From contig NZ_VBSN01000028.1 in assembly GCF_006149045.1 (NCBI RefSeq), positions 1 to 64,000 of the forward strand: 64,000 nucleotides of DNA, written 5' to 3'. The DNA is from Dyadobacter flavalbus (GTDB taxonomy: Bacteria > Bacteroidota > Bacteroidia > Cytophagales > Spirosomataceae). How positions within the stretch are numbered: position 1 is the stretch's first letter; every line of letters begins with the position of its first letter. Positions 9,005 to 17,148 of the stretch are shown here, piece after piece. The notes under the pieces were generated by a model. The model was not told the origin of the DNA. It did not search any database and was given only the letters and a program-made list of their open reading frames with translations. Both the position numbers and the translations under genes were made by a program.

Positions 9005-10273
9005 ATGATCAGAATTACCCGCCTTACCGTGGCATACATCCTTGCCGTTACTACAATGATCGGATGCAACAGTAAAGAAAAAGAAAAGGAGGAAGCTGCC
9101 AAAAGCGGCCCGGACACGGTAAAAACCGAAGCTGAAAAACTGACTTTGCCGCCGCCTTTTGCGACCGAGTCCGCAGAAAAACGCCCGGAAGAAGCAGGCT
9201 GGCCGGAAGGAGAAATGCCGAAAGCGCCCGTTGGATTTACAGTAACCAAGTTTGCAGATAAACTGGACAGCCCCAGATGGACGTACATCGCACCGAACGG
9301 CGATATTTTCGTGGCCGAGTCGAATACGAAAAAAAGTGCTGACAGGATAACGCTTTTGCGGGATGTGAACAAAGACGGCAAGCCGGAACTGCGGGAAATC
9401 TTCCTTGAAAAGCTCAACAAGCCATTCGGAATGCTGGTGCTTAAAAACTTCTTTTATGTAGCCAATACCGACGGAATTTACCGGTATCCATATAAAGCCG
9501 GAGAAACGAAAATGACGGGCAAAGGTGAAAAAATACTGGAACTGCCCGCCGGCGGATACAATAATCACTGGACCAGAAATCTGCTCGCCAATGCGGACGG
9601 CTCCAAAATTTACGTTTCTGTTGGTTCCGGAAGTAATGTCGGCGATAACGGCATGGACAAGGAAAAGCGCCGGGCCAACATTTTGCAGATCAATCCGGAC
9701 GGAACAGGTGAGAAAATTTATGCAAGCGGACTGAGAAATCCGGTCGGGATGGATTGGGCGCCCGGTACCAATGTATTGTGGACTGCGGTAAATGAAAGGG
9801 ATGAACTGGGCGATGAACTGGTTCCGGATTATGTCACAAGCGTGAAGGAAGGCGGTTTTTATGGCTGGCCTTATTCCTATTTCGGACAAAATGTCGATCC
9901 GCGCCGCAAAGGTGAAAATCCTGAACTTGTAGCCAAGGCCATCGTTCCGGATGTGGCAGTCGGAGCGCATACCGCCTCGCTCGGCTTTGCTTTCTATGAT
10001 AAAAACCAGTTTCCGGCCAAATATCATAATGGCGCATTTGTTGGTCAGCACGGCTCATGGAACCGTTCCAGACTTTCGGGTTATAAGGTCATTTTTATTC
10101 CTTTTGAAAATGGAAAACCTACCGGAAAACAGGAAGACTTCCTGACTGGCTTTATAGACACTGAGGACAAAGTATTCGGCCGGCCGGTAGGCGTTACGGT
10201 AATGGACGACGGATCATTGCTTGTAAATGACGATTCGGGAAATACGATATGGCGGGTTACGGCTGGGAAGTAG
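9005..10273 (+). CDS. Sorbosone dehydrogenase-like PQQ/beta-propeller lipoprotein
   Basis: A 422-residue lipoprotein (lipobox MIGC, Cys21) with an acidic/lysine-rich linker and a six-bladed GSDH-type propeller. Diagnostic segments are SPRWTYIAPNGDIFVAESNT, KPFGMLVLKN, VSVGSGSNVGDNGMDKEK, YASGLRNPVGMDWAPGT, ERDELGDELVPDY and FVGQHGSWNRS. Relatives are PQQ-dependent soluble aldose or L-sorbosone dehydrogenases, which oxidise sugars in the periplasm; PQQ binding here is inferred. I chose ATG 9005 rather than 8978 because it gives a clean lipoprotein signal and lies clear of the terminator. A terminator follows at 10403. Confidence 0.85.
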   Translation: MIRITRLTVAYILAVTTMIGCNSKEKEKEEAAKSGPDTVKTEAEKLTLPPPFATESAEKRPEEAGWPEGEMPKAPVGFTVTKFADKLDSPRWTYIAPNGDIFVAESNTKKSADRITLLRDVNKDGKPELREIFLEKLNKPFGMLVLKNFFYVANTDGIYRYPYKAGETKMTGKGEKILELPAGGYNNHWTRNLLANADGSKIYVSVGSGSNVGDNGMDKEKRRANILQINPDGTGEKIYASGLRNPVGMDWAPGTNVLWTAVNERDELGDELVPDYVTSVKEGGFYGWPYSYFGQNVDPRRKGENPELVAKAIVPDVAVGAHTASLGFAFYDKNQFPAKYHNGAFVGQHGSWNRSRLSGYKVIFIPFENGKPTGKQEDFLTGFIDTEDKVFGRPVGVTVMDDGSLLVNDDSGNTIWRVTAGK

Positions 10274-10293
10274 GGGGGAAGTTGTAGTTATGG

Positions 10294-10355
10294 ATTGTCA
10301 TTTGTTGTCATTTATTGTTACTAAGAGTCATTTATTGTGTTTTAGTCATTTATAG
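10294..10355. repeat. TTGTCAT-family dispersed repeat, copy 1
   Basis: Degenerate direct repeats of GTCATTTATTGT (TGGATTGTCATTTGTTGTCA, then GTCATTTATTGT, then GTCATTTATAGT) begin 20 nt after the dehydrogenase stop. The segment ATGGATTGTCATTT is shared with the array at 18723-18876. Confidence 0.65.
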
Positions 10356-10402
10356 TTAAAAGTGGCTTGTAGAAGTTTGAAACGATCTTCATAACCATAT
10401 TT

Positions 10403-10439
10403 AAAAAGGTATTTTGCTTGGGCGAAGTACCTTTTTTTT
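10403..10439 (+). terminator. Terminator upstream of the TetR gene
   Basis: AAAAAGGTA (10403-10411) pairs with TACCTTTTT (10428-10436), with an inner TTTGC/GCGAA helix, followed by a run of T. It ends transcription from the sorbosone dehydrogenase-like gene and insulates the TetR promoter. Confidence 0.75.
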
Positions 10440-10469
10440 GTAGGAATTGAAAATATAAATTCCGGATTG

Positions 10470-10501
10470 TTTGTATAAATATACCGATTGGTATATTTTT
10501 G
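10470..10501 (+). promoter_or_regulatory. Bacteroidota-type promoter of the tetR gene
   Basis: TTTG (10470-10473) and TATTTTTG (10494-10501) are separated by 20 nt, matching the -33/-7 consensus TTTG-N19..21-TAnnTTTG. Predicted initiation is near 10508, about 12 nt before the ATG. The operator at 10478-10497 fills the spacer. Confidence 0.65.
10478..10497. promoter_or_regulatory. TetR operator O1 (autoregulatory site)
   Basis: AATATACC and GGTATATT form 8-bp inverted arms around a 4-bp centre (GATT). The same arms recur at 11127-11144 upstream of the SDR gene. Binding here would block RNA polymerase between the -33 and -7 elements, so the regulator most likely represses itself. Confidence 0.75.
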
Positions 10502-10519
10502 TGAAGTGACTATTTCAGT

Positions 10520-11110
10520 ATGATGAACAAGGCAGAAAAAACGCGGCAATTTATTATTGAAAAAACGGCTCCGATCTTTAATGTCAAAGGATTTGCGGGG
10601 ACGTCCATTAATGATATGATTCAGGCGACAGGCCTTACAAAAGGAAGTATTTACGGAAATTTCAGGAACAAGGATGACGTTGCGCTGGCTGCATTTGACC
10701 ATAATCTGAAAATGGTTCATAAAGTAATCAGGCATGAAATGGACAGCAAGGATTCTGTTAAAGAGAAACTTATGGTGTACGTAAATGTTTACAGCAACTT
10801 TCTCGAATTTCCTTTTCCGGACGGCGGATGCCCGATCCTGAATACCTCCACGGAAGCCGACGATACGCACCCCGAACTCCGGCAAAAAGCGGCCGATGCC
10901 ATCATGCAATGGAAAAGCAATCTTCAGGCATTGATTAAAAAAGGCATGGATGACCGGGAATTTCATGCGGATACGGATCCGGAGCAAATGGCCCTGACGA
11001 TTATTGCCATGATTGAAGGCGGAATCATGATGGCGAAGGTTACAGGCAAATTGAACTACAGAAATGCAGTCATGAAGTCCATTAAAAAAATGATTGATGA
11101 TTTAGGTTAA
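10520..11110 (+). CDS. TetR/AcrR-family transcriptional regulator
   Basis: A 196-residue regulator. The N-terminal helix-turn-helix is typical: FNVKGFAGTSINDMIQATGL then TKGSIYGNFRNKDDV (about residues 19-54). The C-terminal half, with FPDGGCPILNTSTEADDTHP, resembles the LmrA/YxaF-type ligand domain. The gene is preceded and followed by the same palindrome (10478 and 11127), so it probably represses both itself and the adjacent SDR gene until an unknown ligand binds. Ligand unknown; relatives often sense hydrophobic or electrophilic compounds. Start ATG 10520 (or the next codon ATG 10523). Confidence 0.9.
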   Translation: MMNKAEKTRQFIIEKTAPIFNVKGFAGTSINDMIQATGLTKGSIYGNFRNKDDVALAAFDHNLKMVHKVIRHEMDSKDSVKEKLMVYVNVYSNFLEFPFPDGGCPILNTSTEADDTHPELRQKAADAIMQWKSNLQALIKKGMDDREFHADTDPEQMALTIIAMIEGGIMMAKVTGKLNYRNAVMKSIKKMIDDLG

Positions 11111-11126
11111 AAAATTTTACCATAAA

Positions 11127-11144
11127 ATATACCGATCGGTATAT
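11127..11144. promoter_or_regulatory. TetR operator O2 upstream of the SDR gene
   Basis: ATATACCGATCGGTATAT is a perfect 18-bp palindrome, 24 nt before the SDR start codon. It shares both arms with O1 in front of tetR. This is direct sequence evidence that the two genes form one regulon. Confidence 0.82.
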
Positions 11145-11168
11145 AATTTCAGCTTAAATGAAACAAAA

Positions 11169-11906
11169 ATGAAAACTACTGGAAACATTGTTTTGGTAAC
11201 CGGCGGAAGTGCCGGAATCGGTTTTGAAATTGCGCGGATTTTTTCAGAGCAGAACAATCAGGTGATTATAACCGGCAGAAATGAAATCCGGCTGGACATG
11301 GCCGCTGCAAAGCTGCATAATGTGACGCCTTTTGTTTGTGACGTAACCGTTCCAAGCGATGTAGACAAGCTTGCGGATTATCTGCAGAAGAATTTTCCGG
11401 ATCTGAATGTAGTCATCAACAACGCCGGAAAAGCGTCTTACTACAAACTGGACGGCGATGATAATGCATTTGCAAATGCGGAAGAGGAAATGCTTACCAA
11501 TTATTTGTCTGTTGTCCGGCTTAACCAGAAACTGCTTCCGTTGCTGAAAAACGCGGAACAAGCTGCCATTGTCAACGTTTCCAGTATTGTCGCTTTTGTC
11601 CCGAACCATGTGCTGCCTACGTATGCCGCCAGCAAAGCCGCGCTGCATTCCTATTCGCAGTCACTGCGCTTTACGCTGGAAAATGCTACGGACATCAAAG
11701 TGTTTGAACTGATGCCGCCGCTGGTGAATACGGATTTTTCACAGGTAATAGGCGGTGCAAACGGCATTCCGCCACAACAGGTTGCCGAAGATCTGATGAA
11801 TGCTTTTGAAGATAATACTTATGAAATCCATGTCGGCCGGACTGCGCAGCTTTATCAGCTTTTTCAGCACGATCCTGCCGGCGCGCTGCTGGCCATGAAT
11901 TCGTAA
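11169..11906 (+). CDS. Short-chain dehydrogenase/reductase (DltE-like)
   Basis: A 245-residue classical SDR, a cytoplasmic NAD(P)-dependent oxidoreductase. Visible are the cofactor motif TGGSAGIG (11-18), NNAG (84-87), the catalytic Ser in NVSSI (about 138-139) and the YxxxK pair Y152/K156 (TYAASKAALH). The C-terminal FELMPPLVNTDFS resembles DltE/YciK-like SDRs, whose substrates are unknown. It is controlled by O2 and is presumably induced with the TetR ligand, so it may detoxify that ligand. Followed 51 nt later by the DUF2798 gene. Confidence 0.88.
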   Translation: MKTTGNIVLVTGGSAGIGFEIARIFSEQNNQVIITGRNEIRLDMAAAKLHNVTPFVCDVTVPSDVDKLADYLQKNFPDLNVVINNAGKASYYKLDGDDNAFANAEEEMLTNYLSVVRLNQKLLPLLKNAEQAAIVNVSSIVAFVPNHVLPTYAASKAALHSYSQSLRFTLENATDIKVFELMPPLVNTDFSQVIGGANGIPPQQVAEDLMNAFEDNTYEIHVGRTAQLYQLFQHDPAGALLAMNS

Positions 11907-11957
11907 CCGTTTGTGACGAAAGTTTGTTGAAATATTCTTTTCAGTAAATACAATACA

Positions 11958-12194
11958 ATGAAACACAGGATTGCATTTGCCATGATTATGGGAATTATTA
12001 CGACGGGCATAATTTCCTTTACTTTGATTTCCATTAATATTGGATTTGTTAGCAATTTTTTAGTGATTTGGCTGAAATCTTGGAGCATGGCCTATATGAT
12101 AGTCATTCCGGTGATCTTACTGGTAGGACCGATTGTTCAGAAACTGGTAAATTCCATGTTCAAAGATGCAGTGACCCGGCAGTATGATTTGTAA
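11958..12194 (+). CDS. DUF2798 small membrane protein
   Basis: 78 residues, almost entirely two hydrophobic helices (about 6-30 and 42-64) separated by a WLKSWSMAY turn, matching DUF2798. The family is often found next to TetR/SDR-type stress genes; its function is not established. Its TAA (12192-12194) overlaps a possible upstream fabF start (ATG 12194). It probably belongs to the tetR-regulated unit (inference). Confidence 0.78.
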   Translation: MKHRIAFAMIMGIITTGIISFTLISINIGFVSNFLVIWLKSWSMAYMIVIPVILLVGPIVQKLVNSMFKDAVTRQYDL

Positions 12195-12226
12195 TGTCCG
12201 GCGTCTTAGAAACAATTCAACATTTT

Positions 12227-13477
12227 ATGAAAAGAGTAGTAGTTACAGGTTTGGGAGTAATATCTCCATTGGGTAATACGGTCGACGAGTTCTGGGAAAA
12301 TATTGTAAATGGTAAAAGCGGCGCGGCTACGATTACCAAAATGGACGTTTCCAAATTCAAGACCCAGTTTGGATGTGAAGTAAAAGGCTTTAATCCGGAA
12401 GATTATATTGATAAAAAGGAACTGAAAAAGTTTGATCTGCATACGCAGTACGCCATTGCTGCTTCGGACGACGCCATAAAAGATGCAGGGCTGGATTTCA
12501 GTACGATAGATGTTTCGGAGCGCCACGATATGGGCGTAATCTGGGCTACGGGAAACGGCGGTATGGGCACATTTGAGGATCAGTTGCTTGAATTCCATGC
12601 GTCGGGCGGCGTTCCGCGTTTCAGTCCGTTCTTTATTCCGAAAATGATCGTTGACATTGCGGCAGGTGTTATTTCAATCCGGCATAAACTGCATGGCCCC
12701 AATTACTGTACGGTTTCTGCCTGCGCATCTTCCAATACGGCTGTCATCAGCGCATTTGATACCATCAGACTTGGAAAGGCAAAATTAATGGTTGCCGGCG
12801 GTTCGGAAGCAGCCATTATTTATTCAGCTCTTGGCGGCTTCGGCGCAGCACAGGCACTTTCCAAAAGGAACGACTCGCCCGAAACAGCTTCACGTCCTTT
12901 TGATAAAGATCGTGACGGTTTTGTAATGGGTGAAGGTGCAGCTGCCCTCATTCTGGAAGACCTGGAATATGCCGTTGCACGCGGCGCAAAAATATATGCG
13001 GAAATCGTTGGCGGCGGCATGGCAGCCGATGCATATCATCTTACCGGCACGCCGCCGGACGGAATGGGCGCCGCGCTGGGCATGAACAAAGCATTGAAGG
13101 AAGCGGGTATTTCAGCCGATAAAATCGATTACGTCAATGCACACGCCACTTCGACCGGATTGGGCGATATGAGCGAGCTGAACGGAATGAAGCAGGTATT
13201 TGGCGATCATCCCGTTGCGATCAGTGCTACAAAATCCATGACCGGCCACCTTTTGGGCGCAGCCGGCGCTATTGAAAGCATTGTGAGTGTAATGGCCGTT
13301 AAGGAAGATATCATTCCGGGCACCATCAATACGGTTAATCTGGACGAACACGTTCCGGAAGGCATGAACATCATTCTTGGCGAATCGATCAGAAAGACTG
13401 TAAATTATGCGCTTAACAACACATTCGGATTTGGCGGCCATACGGCGACTTCCATTTTCAAGAAATACACCAAATAG
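12227..13477 (+). CDS. fabF: Beta-ketoacyl-ACP synthase II (FabF-like)
   Basis: A condensing enzyme that adds malonyl-ACP units to growing acyl chains in type II fatty acid synthesis. The catalytic Cys166 lies in TVSACASSNTAV. The two histidines are in NAHATSTGLGD (about 307) and SMTGHLLGAAGA (about 343), giving the Cys-His-His triad of KAS I/II. 416 residues from ATG 12227, where the family's MKRVVVTGLGV begins. ATG 12194, overlapping the previous stop, would add 11 unconserved residues. Being outside a fab cluster, it could be a paralogue for specialised lipid or polyene synthesis. Confidence 0.9.
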   Translation: MKRVVVTGLGVISPLGNTVDEFWENIVNGKSGAATITKMDVSKFKTQFGCEVKGFNPEDYIDKKELKKFDLHTQYAIAASDDAIKDAGLDFSTIDVSERHDMGVIWATGNGGMGTFEDQLLEFHASGGVPRFSPFFIPKMIVDIAAGVISIRHKLHGPNYCTVSACASSNTAVISAFDTIRLGKAKLMVAGGSEAAIIYSALGGFGAAQALSKRNDSPETASRPFDKDRDGFVMGEGAAALILEDLEYAVARGAKIYAEIVGGGMAADAYHLTGTPPDGMGAALGMNKALKEAGISADKIDYVNAHATSTGLGDMSELNGMKQVFGDHPVAISATKSMTGHLLGAAGAIESIVSVMAVKEDIIPGTINTVNLDEHVPEGMNIILGESIRKTVNYALNNTFGFGGHTATSIFKKYTK

Positions 13478-13486
13478 CCGTTTTTA

Positions 13487-14284
13487 TTAATCGGTCAGTT
13501 CCGAAAGCACTTCCACAACCCCGTTCTCATCGTTACTTCTGGCGAGAGAACGGGCTGCTTTTTTTATATCGGGATGCGCATTGGCCATTGCGTACGAAAA
13601 ATGCGCTTTTTGCAGCATTTCAAGGTCGTTCAGATAATCTCCGAATGCCATCGTTTGTTCCGGTGAAATCCCGTACATTTTTTGAATCACTTCCATGGCT
13701 TTGCCTTTATTCGCGTTTTTATCGGAAATATCCAGCCAGATTTGTCCCGATATTTTTACCTGAAGATGGTCTGCATAATGTTTAAAATGCGGGTAACTGT
13801 TTGTTTCAGAACCGGCAAGATCGCATAATGTAAATTTCAGAAACTGGTCGTCGTCTACTTTTGTCAGATCCTCGACGATTTCGTAGCGTTCAAAATACAA
13901 TTTCAGATGATTGATGAATTCCGGTTCATCGCTTTCAACATACGCTTTTTTCTTGCCACAGATGACAGCATACGTATCCGGGATTGTCCTGGAAAGCAGC
14001 ACCAACTCTTTTACAATTTGCCCGTCCATATCCTGAATATGAATTTCCTCATCCTGAAAAACAACATAACTTCCATTTTCCGCGGCAAAAATAACTTCAT
14101 CTTTTATCGGGTCCAGCGTTTTCAGCAGATTAAAATACTGCCGGCCGCTGGCAGCTACAAACAGAATCCCGTGCGCTTTCAGCTTGCGGAAAACAGGGTA
14201 AAAAGATTCATGCAGTTCATGTTTTGAGTTTAAAAGCGTTCCGTCCATATCCGTCGCCACCAGCCTTATATCCGAAAAATTCAT
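13487..14284 (-). CDS. Cof-type HAD phosphatase
   Basis: 265 residues of the HAD IIB (Cof/YidA) subfamily, which dephosphorylates sugar phosphates and related metabolites. Motif I is ATDMDGTLLNSK (residues 10-21), motif II AASGRQY, and motif IV MAFGDYLNDLEMLQ with the metal-binding aspartates. The C2B cap domain lies between motifs II and III. Convergent with fabF at 9 nt. Specific substrate cannot be read from sequence. Confidence 0.9.
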   Translation of the reverse strand: MNFSDIRLVATDMDGTLLNSKHELHESFYPVFRKLKAHGILFVAASGRQYFNLLKTLDPIKDEVIFAAENGSYVVFQDEEIHIQDMDGQIVKELVLLSRTIPDTYAVICGKKKAYVESDEPEFINHLKLYFERYEIVEDLTKVDDDQFLKFTLCDLAGSETNSYPHFKHYADHLQVKISGQIWLDISDKNANKGKAMEVIQKMYGISPEQTMAFGDYLNDLEMLQKAHFSYAMANAHPDIKKAARSLARSNDENGVVEVLSELTD

Positions 14285-14453
14285 ACGATTTGTTTAAGTT
14301 TGCCTTATTGATTCCATTACCGTGCCAGGGTATCCCGCAACATTCTTTTTATGCCGTTCAGACAGTTTCCGCGTTGTTCCGAACCGGCGCGAACATTTTT
14401 CTGTTGGGTAAAAACAAGCCCGCAGCTTCAAATAAACGCATTTTCTGTTTGTA

Positions 14454-15353
14454 ATGAAATTTTCCAAATACTACTTGTCCGCCTTTGTATCCTTTGTGAT
14501 ATGGGGATTTTTCAGTCTTGCCTTAAAGCCGCTTAAAGATTATCCTTCGCTCGATATTTTATTTTACAGGGTGTTTTTCTGCGCTGTGATTATGTCCGTC
14601 ACCAGTTTGTTTATAAGAAGAAAAGTGCTTGCGGACAACATCCGCATCTTTAAACAAATGCCTGCCGTGCAAAGAAAAACCGTTGCTGCGCTGACGTTAA
14701 GCGGAGGGATTCTGCTGACGGCCAACTGGTTTTTCTTCATTTACGTCATGAACCATATCAGCGTAAAAGCTGCATCGTTTGCCTATCTCGTTTGTCCGAT
14801 CATGACGACCGTTATCGCGTTTTTTGTACTGAACGAAAAGCTCAGCAAATGGCAGTGGACGGCGGTTTCGATGAGCGTTGCGAGCTGTATTCTGCTGTCG
14901 TTCAACAACATTGCCGATATTGCTTACAGTCTTATTGTAGCGGCTTCCTATGCGTTTTATTTAGTTAGCCAGAGAAAAAATACGGGCCTGGACAAGTTTC
15001 TGGTACTGACCGTTCAAATCCTTTTTTCCGCATTGATATTGCTGCCGTTTTATCCCGTTTACAGCGCAGGCATCCCAACGGAGTTTTCGTTTTATGCATT
15101 GATCGCCGTTATTGCCGTCGTATTTACGATCATACCGCTTTACATGAACCTGTACGCTTTGCAGGGCGTAACTTCTTCTACGATGGGGATTCTGCTGTAT
15201 ATCAATCCGCTCATGAATTTTGTGACCGCCCTATTTTACTTTCACGAACCTATCAATTTTATCCAGATTGTTGCTTACTCCATTATCCTGATTTCCATTG
15301 TTGTCTTCAATGAAAAATTCATTTTCGGCAGGAAAAGGGCTGTACTTGTGTAA
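14454..15353 (+). CDS. RarD/EamA-family membrane transporter
   Basis: A 299-residue polytopic membrane protein with about ten hydrophobic segments in two EamA (DMT) repeats. The start MKFSKYYLSAFVSFVIWGFF matches RarD-type proteins (WG followed by PLK...P), and ILLYINPLMNFVTALFYFHEP is the second-repeat signature with the conserved YxxP and E. RarD homologues are annotated as chloramphenicol-sensitive permeases, but their natural substrate is uncertain. Convergent with the methyltransferase gene. Confidence 0.85.
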   Translation: MKFSKYYLSAFVSFVIWGFFSLALKPLKDYPSLDILFYRVFFCAVIMSVTSLFIRRKVLADNIRIFKQMPAVQRKTVAALTLSGGILLTANWFFFIYVMNHISVKAASFAYLVCPIMTTVIAFFVLNEKLSKWQWTAVSMSVASCILLSFNNIADIAYSLIVAASYAFYLVSQRKNTGLDKFLVLTVQILFSALILLPFYPVYSAGIPTEFSFYALIAVIAVVFTIIPLYMNLYALQGVTSSTMGILLYINPLMNFVTALFYFHEPINFIQIVAYSIILISIVVFNEKFIFGRKRAVLV

Positions 15354-15378
15354 TTTTATTTTCTGACGAAATGGATTT

Positions 15379-16014
15379 CTAACTTAGCTTTCTGAAAACA
15401 AGCGATTGTATGAATCCGCTGAAATGGACACTTTTGTAAATGCACGCATAACGCGCAGCCAGAAACTGTGCGTTCAGATCGGGCAATTTATCGGCTTCCA
15501 CATGAGCTATTTTCCGGAAAAACCAGTACATGATTTTCAGTAGAACCGACTGCCAGATTCCCCTGGCATTTTTTTCTACATGAAAGTCTGTGAAAAGCCA
15601 CAATCCGCCCGGCAAAATCAACTTGTCAAGCAGTTTAAAAACAGTTTCTGCTCTTTCCGTACTGAAATTATCGAACAGGAACGGCGTCATTATGACGTCA
15701 AATTTTAGTTCTGTTTTATAGTCTTCAATCGCAGTATGCACAAATGAAACACGGTTTTGCTGCCAGTTTCTCTTTTCGGCCAATGCAATCATATTCCGGG
15801 AAATTTCAACGTAAGTAATGGAAAGCCCGCGCGGATGGATTTTCGACAGTTCTTCCAGAATCCAGCCGGTACCGCCGCCGACGATCAGAATCCGGGAAGG
15901 CGTTTTTACATGCGGCAAAAGAACCTGCTGCGAACGCACAATGGATTTCCGGAAAACCAGCCGGCTGATCGCATCGTAATTCCCGGCAATATCGTCGTAG
16001 TTGTTGGTCATCAT
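15379..16014 (-). CDS. Class I SAM-dependent methyltransferase
   Basis: 211 residues with a Rossmann-type SAM site: motif I ILIVGGGTGWILEEL (about 42-56), then the acidic ribose-binding YVEIS and FDVIMTPFLFDNF in place of post-motif I/IV. The gene starts 6 nt after the stop of the upstream UbiA-like gene, so the two are almost certainly co-transcribed. The substrate may therefore be lipid- or quinone-like (inference). Confidence 0.82.
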   Translation of the reverse strand: MMTNNYDDIAGNYDAISRLVFRKSIVRSQQVLLPHVKTPSRILIVGGGTGWILEELSKIHPRGLSITYVEISRNMIALAEKRNWQQNRVSFVHTAIEDYKTELKFDVIMTPFLFDNFSTERAETVFKLLDKLILPGGLWLFTDFHVEKNARGIWQSVLLKIMYWFFRKIAHVEADKLPDLNAQFLAARYACIYKSVHFSGFIQSLVFRKLS

Positions 16015-16020
16015 TCGTTT

Positions 16021-16950
16021 TTAACCATAATACGCATAATTTCCCGAAAAGAAAGTACCGGCTATTCCGCAAATGGCCTTTACAAGCAAAAGTCCGTCAA
16101 TAACAATCAGATAATACAGGATTTTTCGGGGTCTCTGTAATGAAAATGCAACGGCCAGAAGACAAACAAACGGAACAAGGTTCAGCAGAATCGTGATCAG
16201 GCTGAAATGCCTGTAAACCGCAAAAGTAAGGAACGACATCAGTCCGATGAGCAGCAACGGAACGAGAATATAGTAAATCGTATTTTTCAGCCCCATTCTC
16301 ACGGCAAAGGTTTTCAGCTCGATGTTGGCGTCGTCTTCATAATCTTTCATGTCGAACATAATGGCATTTACCGTACAGAACATCCAGTTTTTCATGAAAA
16401 GCCAGAGCATCACAAGCGGTTCGTGAATGGAAATGCCTTGCTCGATGCGGACCATGGTCACAGGAAAAAGATTGACACAGCCCGCCCACACAAAGCCGAT
16501 GACGAATGCTTTGAGCCAGCCGGTTCTTCTCAAATTCAGGGAAATAAATGTTTCGGGTAAAAGGCCGTAATACAAAATGGCAGCCACCGGAACAACGGAA
16601 AGCAGCAGCCAGTAATAAACGGGCAAAACTGAAATTTTGCTGAAATCTTTGATCAGCAGCCACAATCCAAGGCAAATGCAAAGTATAACCAGCACATACT
16701 GACTGGCGATTACAAAACGGTGATGAAGCCGGTACCATTCCGTCCGCGGGTTTACGGACGCTTTTGTACTGACCGGACCGGAATAGGCCCAAGTGTAATA
16801 AACAACCGTCGCACTGAATAATAGGATATAGTAAGCCGCAGAATTAAGCGGAAGGTTTAGCTGAAAAGCAGTTTCCACGGACAATGCCACTGCAAGCAGC
16901 CCGACGAAATAATTGGCAAAAAAGACAAATGATACGATTCTGTTTCCCAT
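16021..16950 (-). CDS. UbiA-like polytopic membrane protein
   Basis: 309 residues with eight or nine membrane helices. The segment AIMFDMKDYEDDANIELKTF matches the second aspartate-rich motif of UbiA prenyltransferases (DxxDxxxD-type), and the overall helix pattern fits. The first Asp-rich motif (N/DxxxD) expected near the N-terminus is not recognisable; the region reads FANYFVGLLAVALSVET. Prenyl transfer is therefore uncertain. Start ATG 16950 was chosen because the upstream 43 residues (ATG 17079) are cysteine-rich and non-membrane. Forms a two-gene operon with the methyltransferase. Confidence 0.7.
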   Translation of the reverse strand: MGNRIVSFVFFANYFVGLLAVALSVETAFQLNLPLNSAAYYILLFSATVVYYTWAYSGPVSTKASVNPRTEWYRLHHRFVIASQYVLVILCICLGLWLLIKDFSKISVLPVYYWLLLSVVPVAAILYYGLLPETFISLNLRRTGWLKAFVIGFVWAGCVNLFPVTMVRIEQGISIHEPLVMLWLFMKNWMFCTVNAIMFDMKDYEDDANIELKTFAVRMGLKNTIYYILVPLLLIGLMSFLTFAVYRHFSLITILLNLVPFVCLLAVAFSLQRPRKILYYLIVIDGLLLVKAICGIAGTFFSGNYAYYG

Positions 16951-17148
16951 ACGATGAACGCGTGCCTGCAATATGCAAAACCAGTGCCTTGTAAACCGTA
17001 AACAGGTGCAGTTATTTATTTTACAATCCCCGACTTTGCATTTATGTGGCAATAAGCATATGAATTTGGAATGTTTCAAGTTGGTATGGAAAGCTTCATC
17101 CGTATTTCATACATTCGGAAACAGAAAATTCTTAAACTTTAACCTTTC

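Noticed and set aside
8984..10051. 355-codon minus-strand ORF opposite the sorbosone dehydrogenase-like gene
   Set aside because: Antisense shadow of a well-supported propeller protein; its translation shows no domain or signal.
16951..17079. 43-residue N-terminal extension of the UbiA-like protein
   Set aside because: Cysteine-rich, hydrophilic sequence unlike the family; membrane helices begin after ATG 16950.
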